Positions 43,340 through 51,976 of a stretch of DNA of 64,000 bases are shown piece by piece. Both the position numbers and the translations under genes were made by a program. The first letter of the stretch is position 1, and each line of letters begins with the position of its first letter. This DNA is from an uncultured Lachnospiraceae bacterium (GTDB taxonomy: Bacteria; Bacillota; Clostridia; Lachnospirales; Lachnospiraceae), in contig CAKRIL010000008.1 of assembly GCA_934343915.1 (NCBI GenBank), positions 1 through 64,000 on the forward strand. Direction: 5' to 3'. The notes beneath the pieces were generated by a model. It did not search any database. It saw nothing but the letters and a program-made list of their open reading frames with translations, and was not told the origin of the DNA.

Positions 43340-44053
43340 ATGGAAATGTTATCACTTAACGAAGAACTTAAGAAGAATGCCTATCCGGGAAGAGGAATCG
43401 TAATAGGCAAGTCACCTGACGGAAAGTATGCGGTTACGGCTTATTTTATCATGGGAAGAAGCAGCAACAGCAGGAACAGAGTGTTCGTGGAGGACGGAGA
43501 GGGAATCCGCACACAGGCATTTGACCCGTCAAAGCTTGAGGATCCGAGTCTTATAATCTATGCACCTGTGCGCGTGCTCGGCAACAAGACAATCGTGACC
43601 AACGGAGATCAGACAGACACAATATATAACGGAATGGACAAGCAGCTCACATTCGAGCAGTCCTTAAGATGCAGGGAGTTTGAGCCTGACGGCCCTAACT
43701 ATACACCGAGAATATCGGGAATCATGCACATCGAGGGCGGCAGATACAATTATGCAATGTCAATTTTAAAGAGCAATAACGGCAACCCTGACGCATGCAA
43801 CAGATATACATTTGCTTATGAGAAACCTGTTGCAGGTGAGGGACATTTCATCCATACATATATGCACGACGGCAATCCGCTTCCAAGCTTCGAGGGCGAG
43901 CCTAAGTGGGTTAAGATTGAGGGCGATATTGATTCATTCGGAAACATGCTTTGGGAGAATCTTAATGAGGACAACAAGGTATCACTCTTTGTAAGATACA
44001 TTGATATTGAGACAGGAAAGTACGAGAGCAGAATATACAATAAGAATGTGTAA
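43340..44053 (+). CDS. purO: IMP cyclohydrolase, PurO-like
   Basis: 237 residues from ATG 43340, seven bases after GGGAGG; upstream in-frame ATGs (43307, 43325, 43334) overlap or precede that site. The protein matches the archaeal-type IMP cyclohydrolase family: YPGRGIVIGKSPDGKYAVTAYFIMGRSSNSRNRVF, MDKQLTFEQSLRCREFEPDGPNYTPRI and GEGHFIHTYMHDGNPLPSF. It closes FAICAR to IMP, the last step of purine synthesis. It is paired with a separate AICAR transformylase, replacing the usual fused PurH, under a ZTP riboswitch. Confidence 0.9.
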   Translation: MEMLSLNEELKKNAYPGRGIVIGKSPDGKYAVTAYFIMGRSSNSRNRVFVEDGEGIRTQAFDPSKLEDPSLIIYAPVRVLGNKTIVTNGDQTDTIYNGMDKQLTFEQSLRCREFEPDGPNYTPRISGIMHIEGGRYNYAMSILKSNNGNPDACNRYTFAYEKPVAGEGHFIHTYMHDGNPLPSFEGEPKWVKIEGDIDSFGNMLWENLNEDNKVSLFVRYIDIETGKYESRIYNKNV

Positions 44054-44065
44054 AGGAGAACGAAG

Positions 44066-45244
44066 ATGAACGAGATTCAGTTAAAGTACGGATGTAATCC
44101 TAATCAGAAGCCATCAAGAATATATATGGAGGACGGAAGCGAGCTTCCTGTTACCGTGTTAAACGGCAGACCGGGATATATCAATTTCCTCGATGCACTG
44201 AACGGCTGGCAGCTTGTAAGTGAGCTTAAGAAGGCGACAGGACTTCCTGCTGCAACATCCTTCAAGCATGTGTCTCCTGCCGGTGCGGCAGTGGGTCTTC
44301 CGCTGGATGAGACACTCGCTAAGATATACTGGGTTGACGACCTTGGTGAATTGAGCCCGCTCGCATGTGCTTATGCGAGAGCCAGAGGTGCCGACAGAAT
44401 GTCATCCTTCGGTGATTTTATTGCGCTTTCCGATATATGTGATAAGGACACTGCAAGACTTATCAAGAGAGAGGTATCAGACGGTGTTATCGCTCCGGGC
44501 TATACTGAGGAGGCTCTTGAGATGCTCCGCGCAAAGAAGAAGGGTGCATACAATGTGATTCAGATTGACCCTTCATATGTTCCTGCGCCAATCGAGAAGA
44601 AGCAGGTATTCGGAATTACATTTGAGCAGGGAAGAAATGAGTTGAACTGCAATGACGAGCTTCTCTCAAATATTGTCACAAAGAATAAGGACATACCTGA
44701 GAAGGCAATGATTGATATGAAGATTGCGCTCATTGTCCTTAAGTATACACAGTCCAACTCGGTATGCTATGTTAAGGGCGGACAGGCAATAGGCATCGGT
44801 GCAGGTCAGCAGTCGAGAATCCACTGCACAAGACTTGCAGGACAGAAGGCAGACAACTGGTTCCTCCGTCAGTCACCGCAGGTTCTCGGACTTCAGTTCG
44901 TCGACAAGCTCGGCAGACCTGACAGGGACAATGCAATCGACCTCTATATCGGTGACGAGTACATGGACCTGCTTGCGGATGGCGCTTGGGAGAAGGTCTT
45001 CAAGGTTAAGCCTCCTGTATTTACTGCCGAGGAGAAGAGAGCATGGCTTGACAAGAACACGGATGTTATCTGTGGCTCCGATGCGTTCTTCCCATTCTCG
45101 GACAACATCGAGCGTGCTCATAAGAGCGGTGTGAAGTATATTGCACAGCCGGGCGGTTCTGTAAGGGATGACGCTGTAATTGAGTGTGCGGATAAGTACG
45201 ATATGGTAATGTCATTTACCGGAATCCGTCTGTTCCACCACTAA
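44066..45244 (+). CDS. purH: AICAR formyltransferase (PurH C-domain type, stand-alone)
   Basis: 392 residues, AAGGAG before the ATG. It contains only the transformylase part of PurH: LKYGCNPNQKPS at the start, LPAATSFKHVSPAGAA with the catalytic K-H pair, SNSVCYVKGGQAIGIGAGQQSRIHCTRLAGQKA and SDAFFPFSDNIERAHKSGVKYIAQPGGSVRDD. It transfers the formyl group of 10-formyl-THF to AICAR. The MGS-like cyclohydrolase domain of fused PurH is absent, and PurO upstream supplies that step. Operon with purO (12-base gap). Confidence 0.93.
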   Translation: MNEIQLKYGCNPNQKPSRIYMEDGSELPVTVLNGRPGYINFLDALNGWQLVSELKKATGLPAATSFKHVSPAGAAVGLPLDETLAKIYWVDDLGELSPLACAYARARGADRMSSFGDFIALSDICDKDTARLIKREVSDGVIAPGYTEEALEMLRAKKKGAYNVIQIDPSYVPAPIEKKQVFGITFEQGRNELNCNDELLSNIVTKNKDIPEKAMIDMKIALIVLKYTQSNSVCYVKGGQAIGIGAGQQSRIHCTRLAGQKADNWFLRQSPQVLGLQFVDKLGRPDRDNAIDLYIGDEYMDLLADGAWEKVFKVKPPVFTAEEKRAWLDKNTDVICGSDAFFPFSDNIERAHKSGVKYIAQPGGSVRDDAVIECADKYDMVMSFTGIRLFHH

Positions 45245-45294
45245 AGATTGATGTATAAATATATAATTAACACAGTTCAATAAGGTTGAATAAA

Positions 45295-45339
45295 GGCACT
45301 GCGTATGTTAAAATAATAGCATATATGCGGTGCCTTTTT
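45295..45339 (+). terminator. Terminator after purH
   Basis: GGCACTGC (45295-45302) pairs with GCGGTGCC (45327-45334), extended by TATG/CATA, followed by TTTTT. Confidence 0.8.
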
Positions 45340-45361
45340 GCACCTGAAAATTGGAGGGACT

Positions 45362-47386
45362 ATGGTTAAAAAATATGTATATGGGAAGCCGTTTGAAACC
45401 TATGCCGTAGTGCATGGCGAGAATGTGGCTTCGGCGACGGAACAGGAGAAGAATACACTTTTTGCCGGGCTGAAGGCAGGAGATGCGCTGACCCCTTACG
45501 GTGGAATAACATGGGACAGTCAGGAGGAGGGCAGCGAGGGAGCTGTGATGAAGTACAGTCACGGAATGGCTGCCGACGACATCGTATACGGACTCGGCGA
45601 GAATGTGCGCGGAATCAACAAGCGCGGATGGCTGTATGAGAGCAAGTGCAGTGATGACCTTAACCATACAGAGTCGAAGCTGTCGCTGTATGGAGCACAT
45701 AACTTTATTATTCTTGCGGATTCAGAGAATATCAACAAGTCATTCGGACTTTTTGTTGATTATCCGGGAAGAGTGATATTTGACATCGGTTATCATGACA
45801 AGAATGAACTTGCAATCACCGTATGCAATGATAATTTTTCAGCTTATGTAATAACACCTGAGGCTGACGGCAATGAGGCCGGGGCTCTGTACTCTATTGT
45901 AAGGCAGTTCAGACACATCATAGGCAGGAGCTATATTCCGCCGAGATGGGCATTCGGATATCAGCAGTGCCGCTGGAGCTACATGAGCGAGGCTGAGGTG
46001 AGTGAGATTGTTGACAATTACAGAAAGAGAAATATTCCGATAGATGCGGTATATCTTGATATCGATTATATGGAGAGGTACAAGGATTTTACCGTTAATA
46101 ATGAGACCTTCCCTGATTTTGCCGCCTTTGTAAAAAAGATGCAGGACGAGCATATTCATCTTGTTCCGATTATTGACGCGGGTGTCAAGATTGAGGACGG
46201 ATATTCGACCTATGAAGAAGGTAAGAAGAACGGATATTTCTGTAAGGAAGCGGACGGTGAGGATTTTGTTGTCGGAGTGTGGCCGGGAAGAGTGCATTTT
46301 CCGGATGTGCTCAATGCGGATGCGAGAAAATGGTTCGGCAGCGGGTATAAGGTGCTGCTTGATGCGGGAATAGACGGCTTTTGGAATGATATGAATGAAC
46401 CTGCGATATTCTATTCCGAGAAGCATCTTAAGGAAGTGTTCGATAAGATTGAAGAGTATAAGGACATGAATCTTGACATACAGAGCTTCTTTAATTTTAA
46501 GGGAATTGTTGACGGATTATCGAACAATCTCGGAGATTATGAGAGATTCTATCACAGAGCAACGCAGCCTGACGGCGAGGTTGTTGTAAGACACGACCAT
46601 GTTCATAATCTGTATGGCTATAATATGACAAGAGCCGCATCGGATAGCTTTAAGGAGCTTGCACCGGACAAGGATATTCTGATGTTCTCAAGAGCATCTT
46701 ATATAGGAATGCACAGATACGGAGGAATATGGATGGGGGATAACCATTCGTGGTGGAGCCATATACTTCTCTGTCTTAAGATGCTTCCTTCTCTTAATAT
46801 GTGTGGATTCATGTATGTCGGCGCGGACATAGGAGGCTTTAATGACAATGCGACGGAGGAGCTTCTGATGCGCTGGATGGGACTTGCAGTATTCGTACCG
46901 CTTATGAGAAATCATGCGGCAGCGGGTACAAGATATCAGGAGTTATACCGATTCACCGACACGGATACCTTTAAGAGGATTGTTGACATAAGATATTCGC
47001 TGATACCTTATCTGTGGGATGCATATAATAAGGCAGTTTCTGAGGATACGCTTATGTATAAGCCTCTCGGCTTTGAGTATCCGGATGACAGGATTGCGGC
47101 TGCCACGGAGGATCAGCTTTTTGTCGGAGAGGATATTATGATATGTCCGGTATACACTCAGAATGCCGTGGGCAGATATGTATATCTGCCTGAGCCGATG
47201 ACTATGGTAAGAATGAAGTCGGATGAGGATTACGAGCTTGAAAAGTATGAGGCAGGTCATTACTTTGTAGAGATACCGGCAGAGGAGATTGTATTTTTCA
47301 TAAGGAACGGACATAAGATATCGCTGTATAAGAGCGCGCAGTATGCTGATGCGGTATTTGAGAACGAATGTGTATGGATTGGGTAG
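45362..47386 (+). CDS. GH31 alpha-glucosidase-type glycoside hydrolase
   Basis: 674 residues from ATG 45362 (GGAGG 45353-45357). N-terminal beta-sandwich to about 190, then the GH31 barrel: YIPPRWAFGYQQCRWSY, LDIDYMERYKDFTVN, nucleophile D343 in GFWNDMNEPA and acid/base D460 in WMGDNHSWW, then PLMRNHAA and LIPYLWDAY. It cleaves alpha-glucosidic or alpha-xylosidic bonds from the non-reducing end; the WNDMNEP form fits alpha-glucosidase. No signal peptide. Thirty bases later the large GH2 gene starts, probably the same operon, pointing to a mixed alpha/beta oligosaccharide. Confidence 0.92.
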   Translation: MVKKYVYGKPFETYAVVHGENVASATEQEKNTLFAGLKAGDALTPYGGITWDSQEEGSEGAVMKYSHGMAADDIVYGLGENVRGINKRGWLYESKCSDDLNHTESKLSLYGAHNFIILADSENINKSFGLFVDYPGRVIFDIGYHDKNELAITVCNDNFSAYVITPEADGNEAGALYSIVRQFRHIIGRSYIPPRWAFGYQQCRWSYMSEAEVSEIVDNYRKRNIPIDAVYLDIDYMERYKDFTVNNETFPDFAAFVKKMQDEHIHLVPIIDAGVKIEDGYSTYEEGKKNGYFCKEADGEDFVVGVWPGRVHFPDVLNADARKWFGSGYKVLLDAGIDGFWNDMNEPAIFYSEKHLKEVFDKIEEYKDMNLDIQSFFNFKGIVDGLSNNLGDYERFYHRATQPDGEVVVRHDHVHNLYGYNMTRAASDSFKELAPDKDILMFSRASYIGMHRYGGIWMGDNHSWWSHILLCLKMLPSLNMCGFMYVGADIGGFNDNATEELLMRWMGLAVFVPLMRNHAAAGTRYQELYRFTDTDTFKRIVDIRYSLIPYLWDAYNKAVSEDTLMYKPLGFEYPDDRIAAATEDQLFVGEDIMICPVYTQNAVGRYVYLPEPMTMVRMKSDEDYELEKYEAGHYFVEIPAEEIVFFIRNGHKISLYKSAQYADAVFENECVWIG

Positions 47387-47419
47387 TAATTATATAAAGA
47401 AGGAGTGACAGAGAAGATA

Positions 47420-50400
47420 ATGAATAAAATGGTCTTATGGGATGATGGATGGAGCTTCAAAAAGACGGCGCTCGGAGTTGATTTTGACGAGGCACTCGCA
47501 AAGGAGTTCAATGCTGTGGACATTCCACATGATTGGATGATTTATGATACTAATAATCTGTACGAGAGCAGCATTGGCTGGTATCGGAAGAACTTTTCAG
47601 TGTCAGGGGAGCAGCTTGAAAGGAAGCTTATAGTCCGTTTCGGAGCCGTATATATGGATTCGACCGTATATGTCAATGGTGAGAAGGTATGTGAGTGGAA
47701 GTACGGTTACTCGACATTTGATGCCGACATCACGGGCTATGTGCATGAGGGCGCTAATGAGATTGTTGTCAAGGTTGTATATCAGTGTCCGAATACACGC
47801 TGGTATTCAGGCGCAGGAATCATAAGAGATGTGTACTTTATGGATTTGGAGCCGCTTCATGTGGTTCCTGACGGTACGTATATCAGAATCAGGAAGAATG
47901 ACGACGGAACATGGAAGGTAAAATGCACGGTTGAACTGGAAAATTCCGGACAGGATGTAAATGCGGGGGATGTGCAGGTGTGCCTGACACTCAGCCATGA
48001 CGGAAGCTGCGTATTCACATGCGGACATATAGGTGAGGCTGATGTATTCCATAACGGCGAGCGAAAAGAGGTTGAACTTGAACTTACGGTAGATAAGCCT
48101 CTTATATGGGACATTGACGAGCCGAATCTGTATGAGTGCGGTGTGAGCTTAAGCTTAAATGATGAGGTCATCCACGAAGAGAGTCAGAGGATAGGCTTCT
48201 GCACCAAGGAGTATTCACCTGAGAACGGATTTATTCTCAACGGCCGCAAGGTAAGGCTTAACGGTGTGTGCGAGCATCACGATAACGGCTGTCTCGGAGC
48301 TGCCTTCAATGTGAATGCATTCAGACGCAAGCTTGATAAGCTCAGAAAGATGGGGGTTAATGCCGTTCGTACTTCACACAATATGCCTGCAAAGGAAGTG
48401 CTCGAGCTTGCGGATGAGATGGGCTTTGTGGTTGACTGTGAAGCATTCGATATGTGGGAGCTTCCTAAGACTGAGTTCGACTACGCAAGATTTTTCGTGG
48501 ACTGGGCTGACAAGGATGTGGCGAGCTGGATCCGCCGTGACAGAAACCATGTGTCTGTTATCATGTGGAGCATAGGAAATGAGATATATGACACCCACCG
48601 TGATGAGCATGGTCAGGAGATTACAAGAAGGCTTGTAGAATATGTGAGAAGACATGACCCGGAGTGCAATGCACCTGTGACTATCGGCTCTAACTATATG
48701 CCGTGGGAGAATGCGCAGAAGTGTGCCGACATTGTGAAGCTTGCCGGATACAATTACGCCGAGAAATATTACGAGCAGCATCATAAGGAGCATCCTGACT
48801 GGGTAATCTACGGAAGTGAGACTGCTTCCACGCTTCAAAGCCGCGGAATATATAAGTTCCCTTATGAACAGAGAATCCTCTGTGATGATGATGAGCAGTG
48901 TTCATCTCTCGGCAACTGTTCAACTAACTGGGGAGCTAAAAATACCGAGTACTGCATAACCATGGACAGGGATGCGCACTACTCAATGGGACAGTTCATA
49001 TGGACGGGCTTTGACTATATCGGTGAGCCGACCCCTTATCAGACTAAGAACTCATATTTCGGACAGCTCGACACGGCTGGCTTTGAGAAGGATACATATT
49101 ATATATATCAGGCTGAATGGACGGACTACAAGAAAGCACCGATGGTTCATGTGTTCCCATACTGGGATTTTTCGGATGGAGAGGTTATAGATGTGCGTGT
49201 CGCTTCCAATGCGCCGAAGGTTGAGCTTTTCTTCAACGGACGTTCGCTCGGTGCATATGACATTGACCATAAGCATGGAAAGGAGCTTCTTGCGCATTAT
49301 AAGGTTGAATATGAGCCGGGTGTTATGGAGGCGGTTGCTTATGATGAGAATGGCAATGTAATCGCAAGAGAGATAAAAAAGAGCTTCTCGGATGCAGTCA
49401 GGCTTGTTGTCACGCCTGAGCAGAGCAGTATCAAGGCTGACGGAAGAGAGCTTATATATGTAGAGATTGCTGCTGTTGATAAGGACGGGAATCCTGTGGA
49501 GAATGCCAACAACCGTGTACATGTTAAGGTGAGCGGTGCAGGAAGACTCGTCGGAATGGATAACGGAGACAGTGCTGATTTTGACCAGTATAAGACTGAC
49601 AGCAGAAGAATGTTCGCAGGAAAGCTGCTTGCGGTTATTGCGGCTAAGACGGAACCGGGTGAGATTAAGCTTGAGGCATGTTCTGAGGGAATGGACACAG
49701 TGACTGTTACCATGGAGGCTCTTCCGTGTGAAAAAATTGTTGGTGTAAGTGCAGGTGAGAATATCTGTGATACATGTGGGGGCAACACGAAATCAGACGA
49801 GATACCTGTGCGAAACATCCGCATAAAGGTTAAGGGAAGCCGCACACTTTCACCGGACAATACAGAGGTTGCCATTCAGGCTGAGATTCTTCCTCACAAT
49901 GCAACATATGATGAGCTCATATGGAAGGTCACGAACGACGCAGGAGTTGATTCTAACGGTGCTGTGCTTGAAGACGGGGAAGCCTCGGAGGTTCCTTACC
50001 TTGTTAATAAGGTTATCAGGGCTGTCGGTGACGGAAAGCACAATGTGCGCTGCTGCACAAGGAACGGAAGAGATAAGATCAGCATGATTTCACAGGTAAG
50101 CTTTACGGCGGAAGGTCTTGGAATGGCTGAGTTCAATCCATATGATTTCGTATATGGTACATTATACACCGCATCGCAGGAGGAGCCGGCTGTCGGACAG
50201 GACAGAGGAATTGTGCCTAAGGGCGGAACATATATTGCTTTTGAGAAGGTTAATTTCGGCAAAAACGGTTCTGATGAGATTATACTTCCTGTATATGAGC
50301 TCAACAACAAGCCGTTCCCGATACAGATATGGAAGGGCATACCGGGACAGCAGGATGCGGAGCTTATCGATACGGTTATATATGACCTTCCTTCGATATG

Positions 50401-50896
50401 GGCTACATATCAGGAAAAGACCTATAAGCTGCCGAAGCGCTTTAAGGGAGTATGTACCGTAAGTTTTATCGCTGACCATGATATTAATATCAAGGGCTTC
50501 AGCTTCAAGAAGTACGAGCGTGCTTATGATACCAACTATGCGGTCGACAATGATGGAATATACGGAGATACATACACATTGGGTGCTGATGCCGTAACAG
50601 GTATCGGAAATAATGTTGCGCTCACATACGATGATATGAATTTCACCAATGGCATGCATAAGATTACTATATGCGGCCGCTCGGTTCTTGAAAAGAATAC
50701 AATCCATGTGCGCTTTGCAAATGAAGCGGGTACGGAGAACAGAATCGCCGAGTTCGTTATGCCAAAGAAGGTTGATAGCGAGGACGGATACGTATGTCAG
50801 AGCTTTGAGCTTGAGAAGGTTGAGGGAAGCTTTTCGGTGAATCTTGTATTCCTTCCGGGATGTAATTTTGACCTTAAGTGGTTTAAATTTGAATAA
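47420..50896 (+). CDS. Large GH2 beta-galactosidase-like hydrolase with C-terminal extensions
   Basis: 1158 residues from ATG 47420; AAGGAG ends at 47404, rather far, and a GTG at 47405 is too close, so the start is uncertain by a few codons. Sugar-binding domain (about 20-170, IPHDWMIYD), Ig-like domain (170-275), TIM barrel (280-580) with acid/base E388 in WSIGNEIYD and nucleophile E467 in YGSETAST. Then a DUF4982-like beta domain (about 590-660), an invasin/Big-like domain (about 665-770), an Ig-like segment (about 795-880) and a CBM6-like galactose-binding module at the end. No signal peptide despite the binding modules. Substrate beta-galactoside or related, inferred. Confidence 0.88.
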   Translation: MNKMVLWDDGWSFKKTALGVDFDEALAKEFNAVDIPHDWMIYDTNNLYESSIGWYRKNFSVSGEQLERKLIVRFGAVYMDSTVYVNGEKVCEWKYGYSTFDADITGYVHEGANEIVVKVVYQCPNTRWYSGAGIIRDVYFMDLEPLHVVPDGTYIRIRKNDDGTWKVKCTVELENSGQDVNAGDVQVCLTLSHDGSCVFTCGHIGEADVFHNGERKEVELELTVDKPLIWDIDEPNLYECGVSLSLNDEVIHEESQRIGFCTKEYSPENGFILNGRKVRLNGVCEHHDNGCLGAAFNVNAFRRKLDKLRKMGVNAVRTSHNMPAKEVLELADEMGFVVDCEAFDMWELPKTEFDYARFFVDWADKDVASWIRRDRNHVSVIMWSIGNEIYDTHRDEHGQEITRRLVEYVRRHDPECNAPVTIGSNYMPWENAQKCADIVKLAGYNYAEKYYEQHHKEHPDWVIYGSETASTLQSRGIYKFPYEQRILCDDDEQCSSLGNCSTNWGAKNTEYCITMDRDAHYSMGQFIWTGFDYIGEPTPYQTKNSYFGQLDTAGFEKDTYYIYQAEWTDYKKAPMVHVFPYWDFSDGEVIDVRVASNAPKVELFFNGRSLGAYDIDHKHGKELLAHYKVEYEPGVMEAVAYDENGNVIAREIKKSFSDAVRLVVTPEQSSIKADGRELIYVEIAAVDKDGNPVENANNRVHVKVSGAGRLVGMDNGDSADFDQYKTDSRRMFAGKLLAVIAAKTEPGEIKLEACSEGMDTVTVTMEALPCEKIVGVSAGENICDTCGGNTKSDEIPVRNIRIKVKGSRTLSPDNTEVAIQAEILPHNATYDELIWKVTNDAGVDSNGAVLEDGEASEVPYLVNKVIRAVGDGKHNVRCCTRNGRDKISMISQVSFTAEGLGMAEFNPYDFVYGTLYTASQEEPAVGQDRGIVPKGGTYIAFEKVNFGKNGSDEIILPVYELNNKPFPIQIWKGIPGQQDAELIDTVIYDLPSIWATYQEKTYKLPKRFKGVCTVSFIADHDINIKGFSFKKYERAYDTNYAVDNDGIYGDTYTLGADAVTGIGNNVALTYDDMNFTNGMHKITICGRSVLEKNTIHVRFANEAGTENRIAEFVMPKKVDSEDGYVCQSFELEKVEGSFSVNLVFLPGCNFDLKWFKFE

Positions 50897-50911
50897 TAAG
50901 AATAAAGTGAG

Positions 50912-50944
50912 AAAGGACTGCCTGTAATTGGCAGTCCTTTTTTT
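50912..50944 (+). terminator. Terminator after the GH31-GH2 operon
   Basis: AAAGGACTGCC and GGCAGTCCTTT, an 11-base perfect stem around TGTAATT, followed by TTTT. Confidence 0.93.
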
Positions 50945-50955
50945 GCGGAGCAGTT

Positions 50956-50986
50956 TTGTGTAATAGGAGCGCTCCTGTTACACAAA
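50956..50986. repeat. Near-perfect short palindrome (AGGAGCGCTCCT core)
   Basis: TTTGTGTAATAGGAGC and GCTCCTGTTACACAAA are inverted copies with a single mismatch (a G-T pair in RNA) and no loop. It lies between two terminators at the meeting point of the GH2 operon and the tRNA gene. No other copy is in the window. Confidence 0.7.
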
Positions 50987-51010
50987 AAAGACACCGGAAA
51001 TTCCGATGTC
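50984..51010 (-). terminator. Terminator of the tRNA-Pro gene
   Basis: On the minus strand GACATCGGAA and TTCCGGTGTC pair, then TTTTTT. It begins seven bases beyond the tRNA 3' end. Confidence 0.85.
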
Positions 51011-51016
51011 TCTTCG

Positions 51017-51090
<74 letters not shown>

Positions 51091-51182
51091 CTGACAAATA
51101 TATTAACACATACTGGGAGAAATTTCAACTTATTTTTACAAAAAATGTCTTATATATTTTTACAAAAAAGGTTAAAAACATA

Positions 51183-51226
51183 TTGACATCTGAATATATA
51201 TGAATATAATTATATATGAACAGATG
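51183..51226 (+). promoter_or_regulatory. Promoter and operator of the metal efflux operon
   Basis: TTGACA (51183-51188), 16-base spacer, TATAAT (51205-51210). The region 51187-51226 is an imperfect palindrome bounded by CATCTG and CAGATG with ATATATGA inside, like the dyads bound by SmtB/CzrA-type ArsR repressors (TATATGAAC half-site). Repressor binding would cover the -10. Confidence 0.7.
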
Positions 51227-51291
51227 AACAAGTATTAATATGTTGCATCTGTAAAAGTTCCGTTCATGGTTTGCGATTGGAGGTGACTTAT

Positions 51292-51651
51292 ATGGCGGAT
51301 AATGCAGGAGAACAGAACGAATTTCTCGCAGCTCACGAGGATGTAGTAAAAAGGGTGTTAGAGCAGCAGCCTGATGAAGAGTATCTGTATGACATTGCAG
51401 AATTGTTTAAGGTATTTGGAGATTCCACCAGAATAAGAATACTGTATGCTTTGTTTGAGAGCGAGCTGTGTGTGAATGATATTGCACAGCTGTTAAATCT
51501 CGGACAGTCAGCGGTGAGCCACCAGCTCAAGATTCTCAAGGATGCGAAGCTTGTGAGATTTCGCAGGGAGGGCAAGATTATATTCTATGCTCTTGATGAT
51601 GACCATGTCAGGAATATACTGAGCATGGGAATGGAACATGTAGAGGAATAG
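51292..51651 (+). CDS. ArsR/SmtB-family metal-responsive repressor
   Basis: 119 residues from ATG 51292 with GGAGGTGA just before. Winged helix with LFKVFGDSTRIRILYAL, ELCVNDIAQLLNLGQSAVSHQLKILKDAKLV and the wing RREGKIIFYAL. The last helix reads DDDHVRNILSMGMEHVEE: a D-x-H and an H-x-x-E pair, the alpha-5 zinc site of SmtB and CzrA. It should release the operator when zinc (or cadmium) is in excess and so induce the two downstream genes. Confidence 0.92.
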   Translation: MADNAGEQNEFLAAHEDVVKRVLEQQPDEEYLYDIAELFKVFGDSTRIRILYALFESELCVNDIAQLLNLGQSAVSHQLKILKDAKLVRFRREGKIIFYALDDDHVRNILSMGMEHVEE

Positions 51652-51694
51652 ATGCTATAACAATTTAATTATAAAATTTAAGGAGGATTTTATC

Positions 51695-51913
51695 ATGAAG
51701 AAGACATACAATGTAGAGGTTGACTGTCCTAACTGCGCAGCTAAGATGGAGGAGGCAGTTAAGAATACTAAGGGAGTCAAGGATGCTTCACTCAGTTTTA
51801 TGACACTTAAGCTCAAGGTTGAATTTGAGGATGGTGCAGATGTCGATGCAGTTATGAAGGAAGCTTATGCTAACTGCAAGAAGGTTGAAGATGATTGTGT
51901 AATTGAACTTTAA
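51695..51913 (+). CDS. Small heavy-metal-associated (HMA) domain protein
   Basis: 72 residues, one ferredoxin-like HMA domain. The metal site is D10-C11-P-N-C14, and the C-terminal half is acidic. The DCPNCA form is found in the N-terminal domains of zinc/cadmium ATPases rather than in copper chaperones (which have MxCxxC). As the ATPase 64 bases downstream lacks its own HMA domain, this looks like that domain encoded as a separate metallochaperone. Confidence 0.88.
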   Translation: MKKTYNVEVDCPNCAAKMEEAVKNTKGVKDASLSFMTLKLKVEFEDGADVDAVMKEAYANCKKVEDDCVIEL

Positions 51914-51976
51914 TGTATGTGCTGTCGATGCCTGGCATCGGCAGCAGATTTTTCATTATGGTAAAGGGAGGCATTT

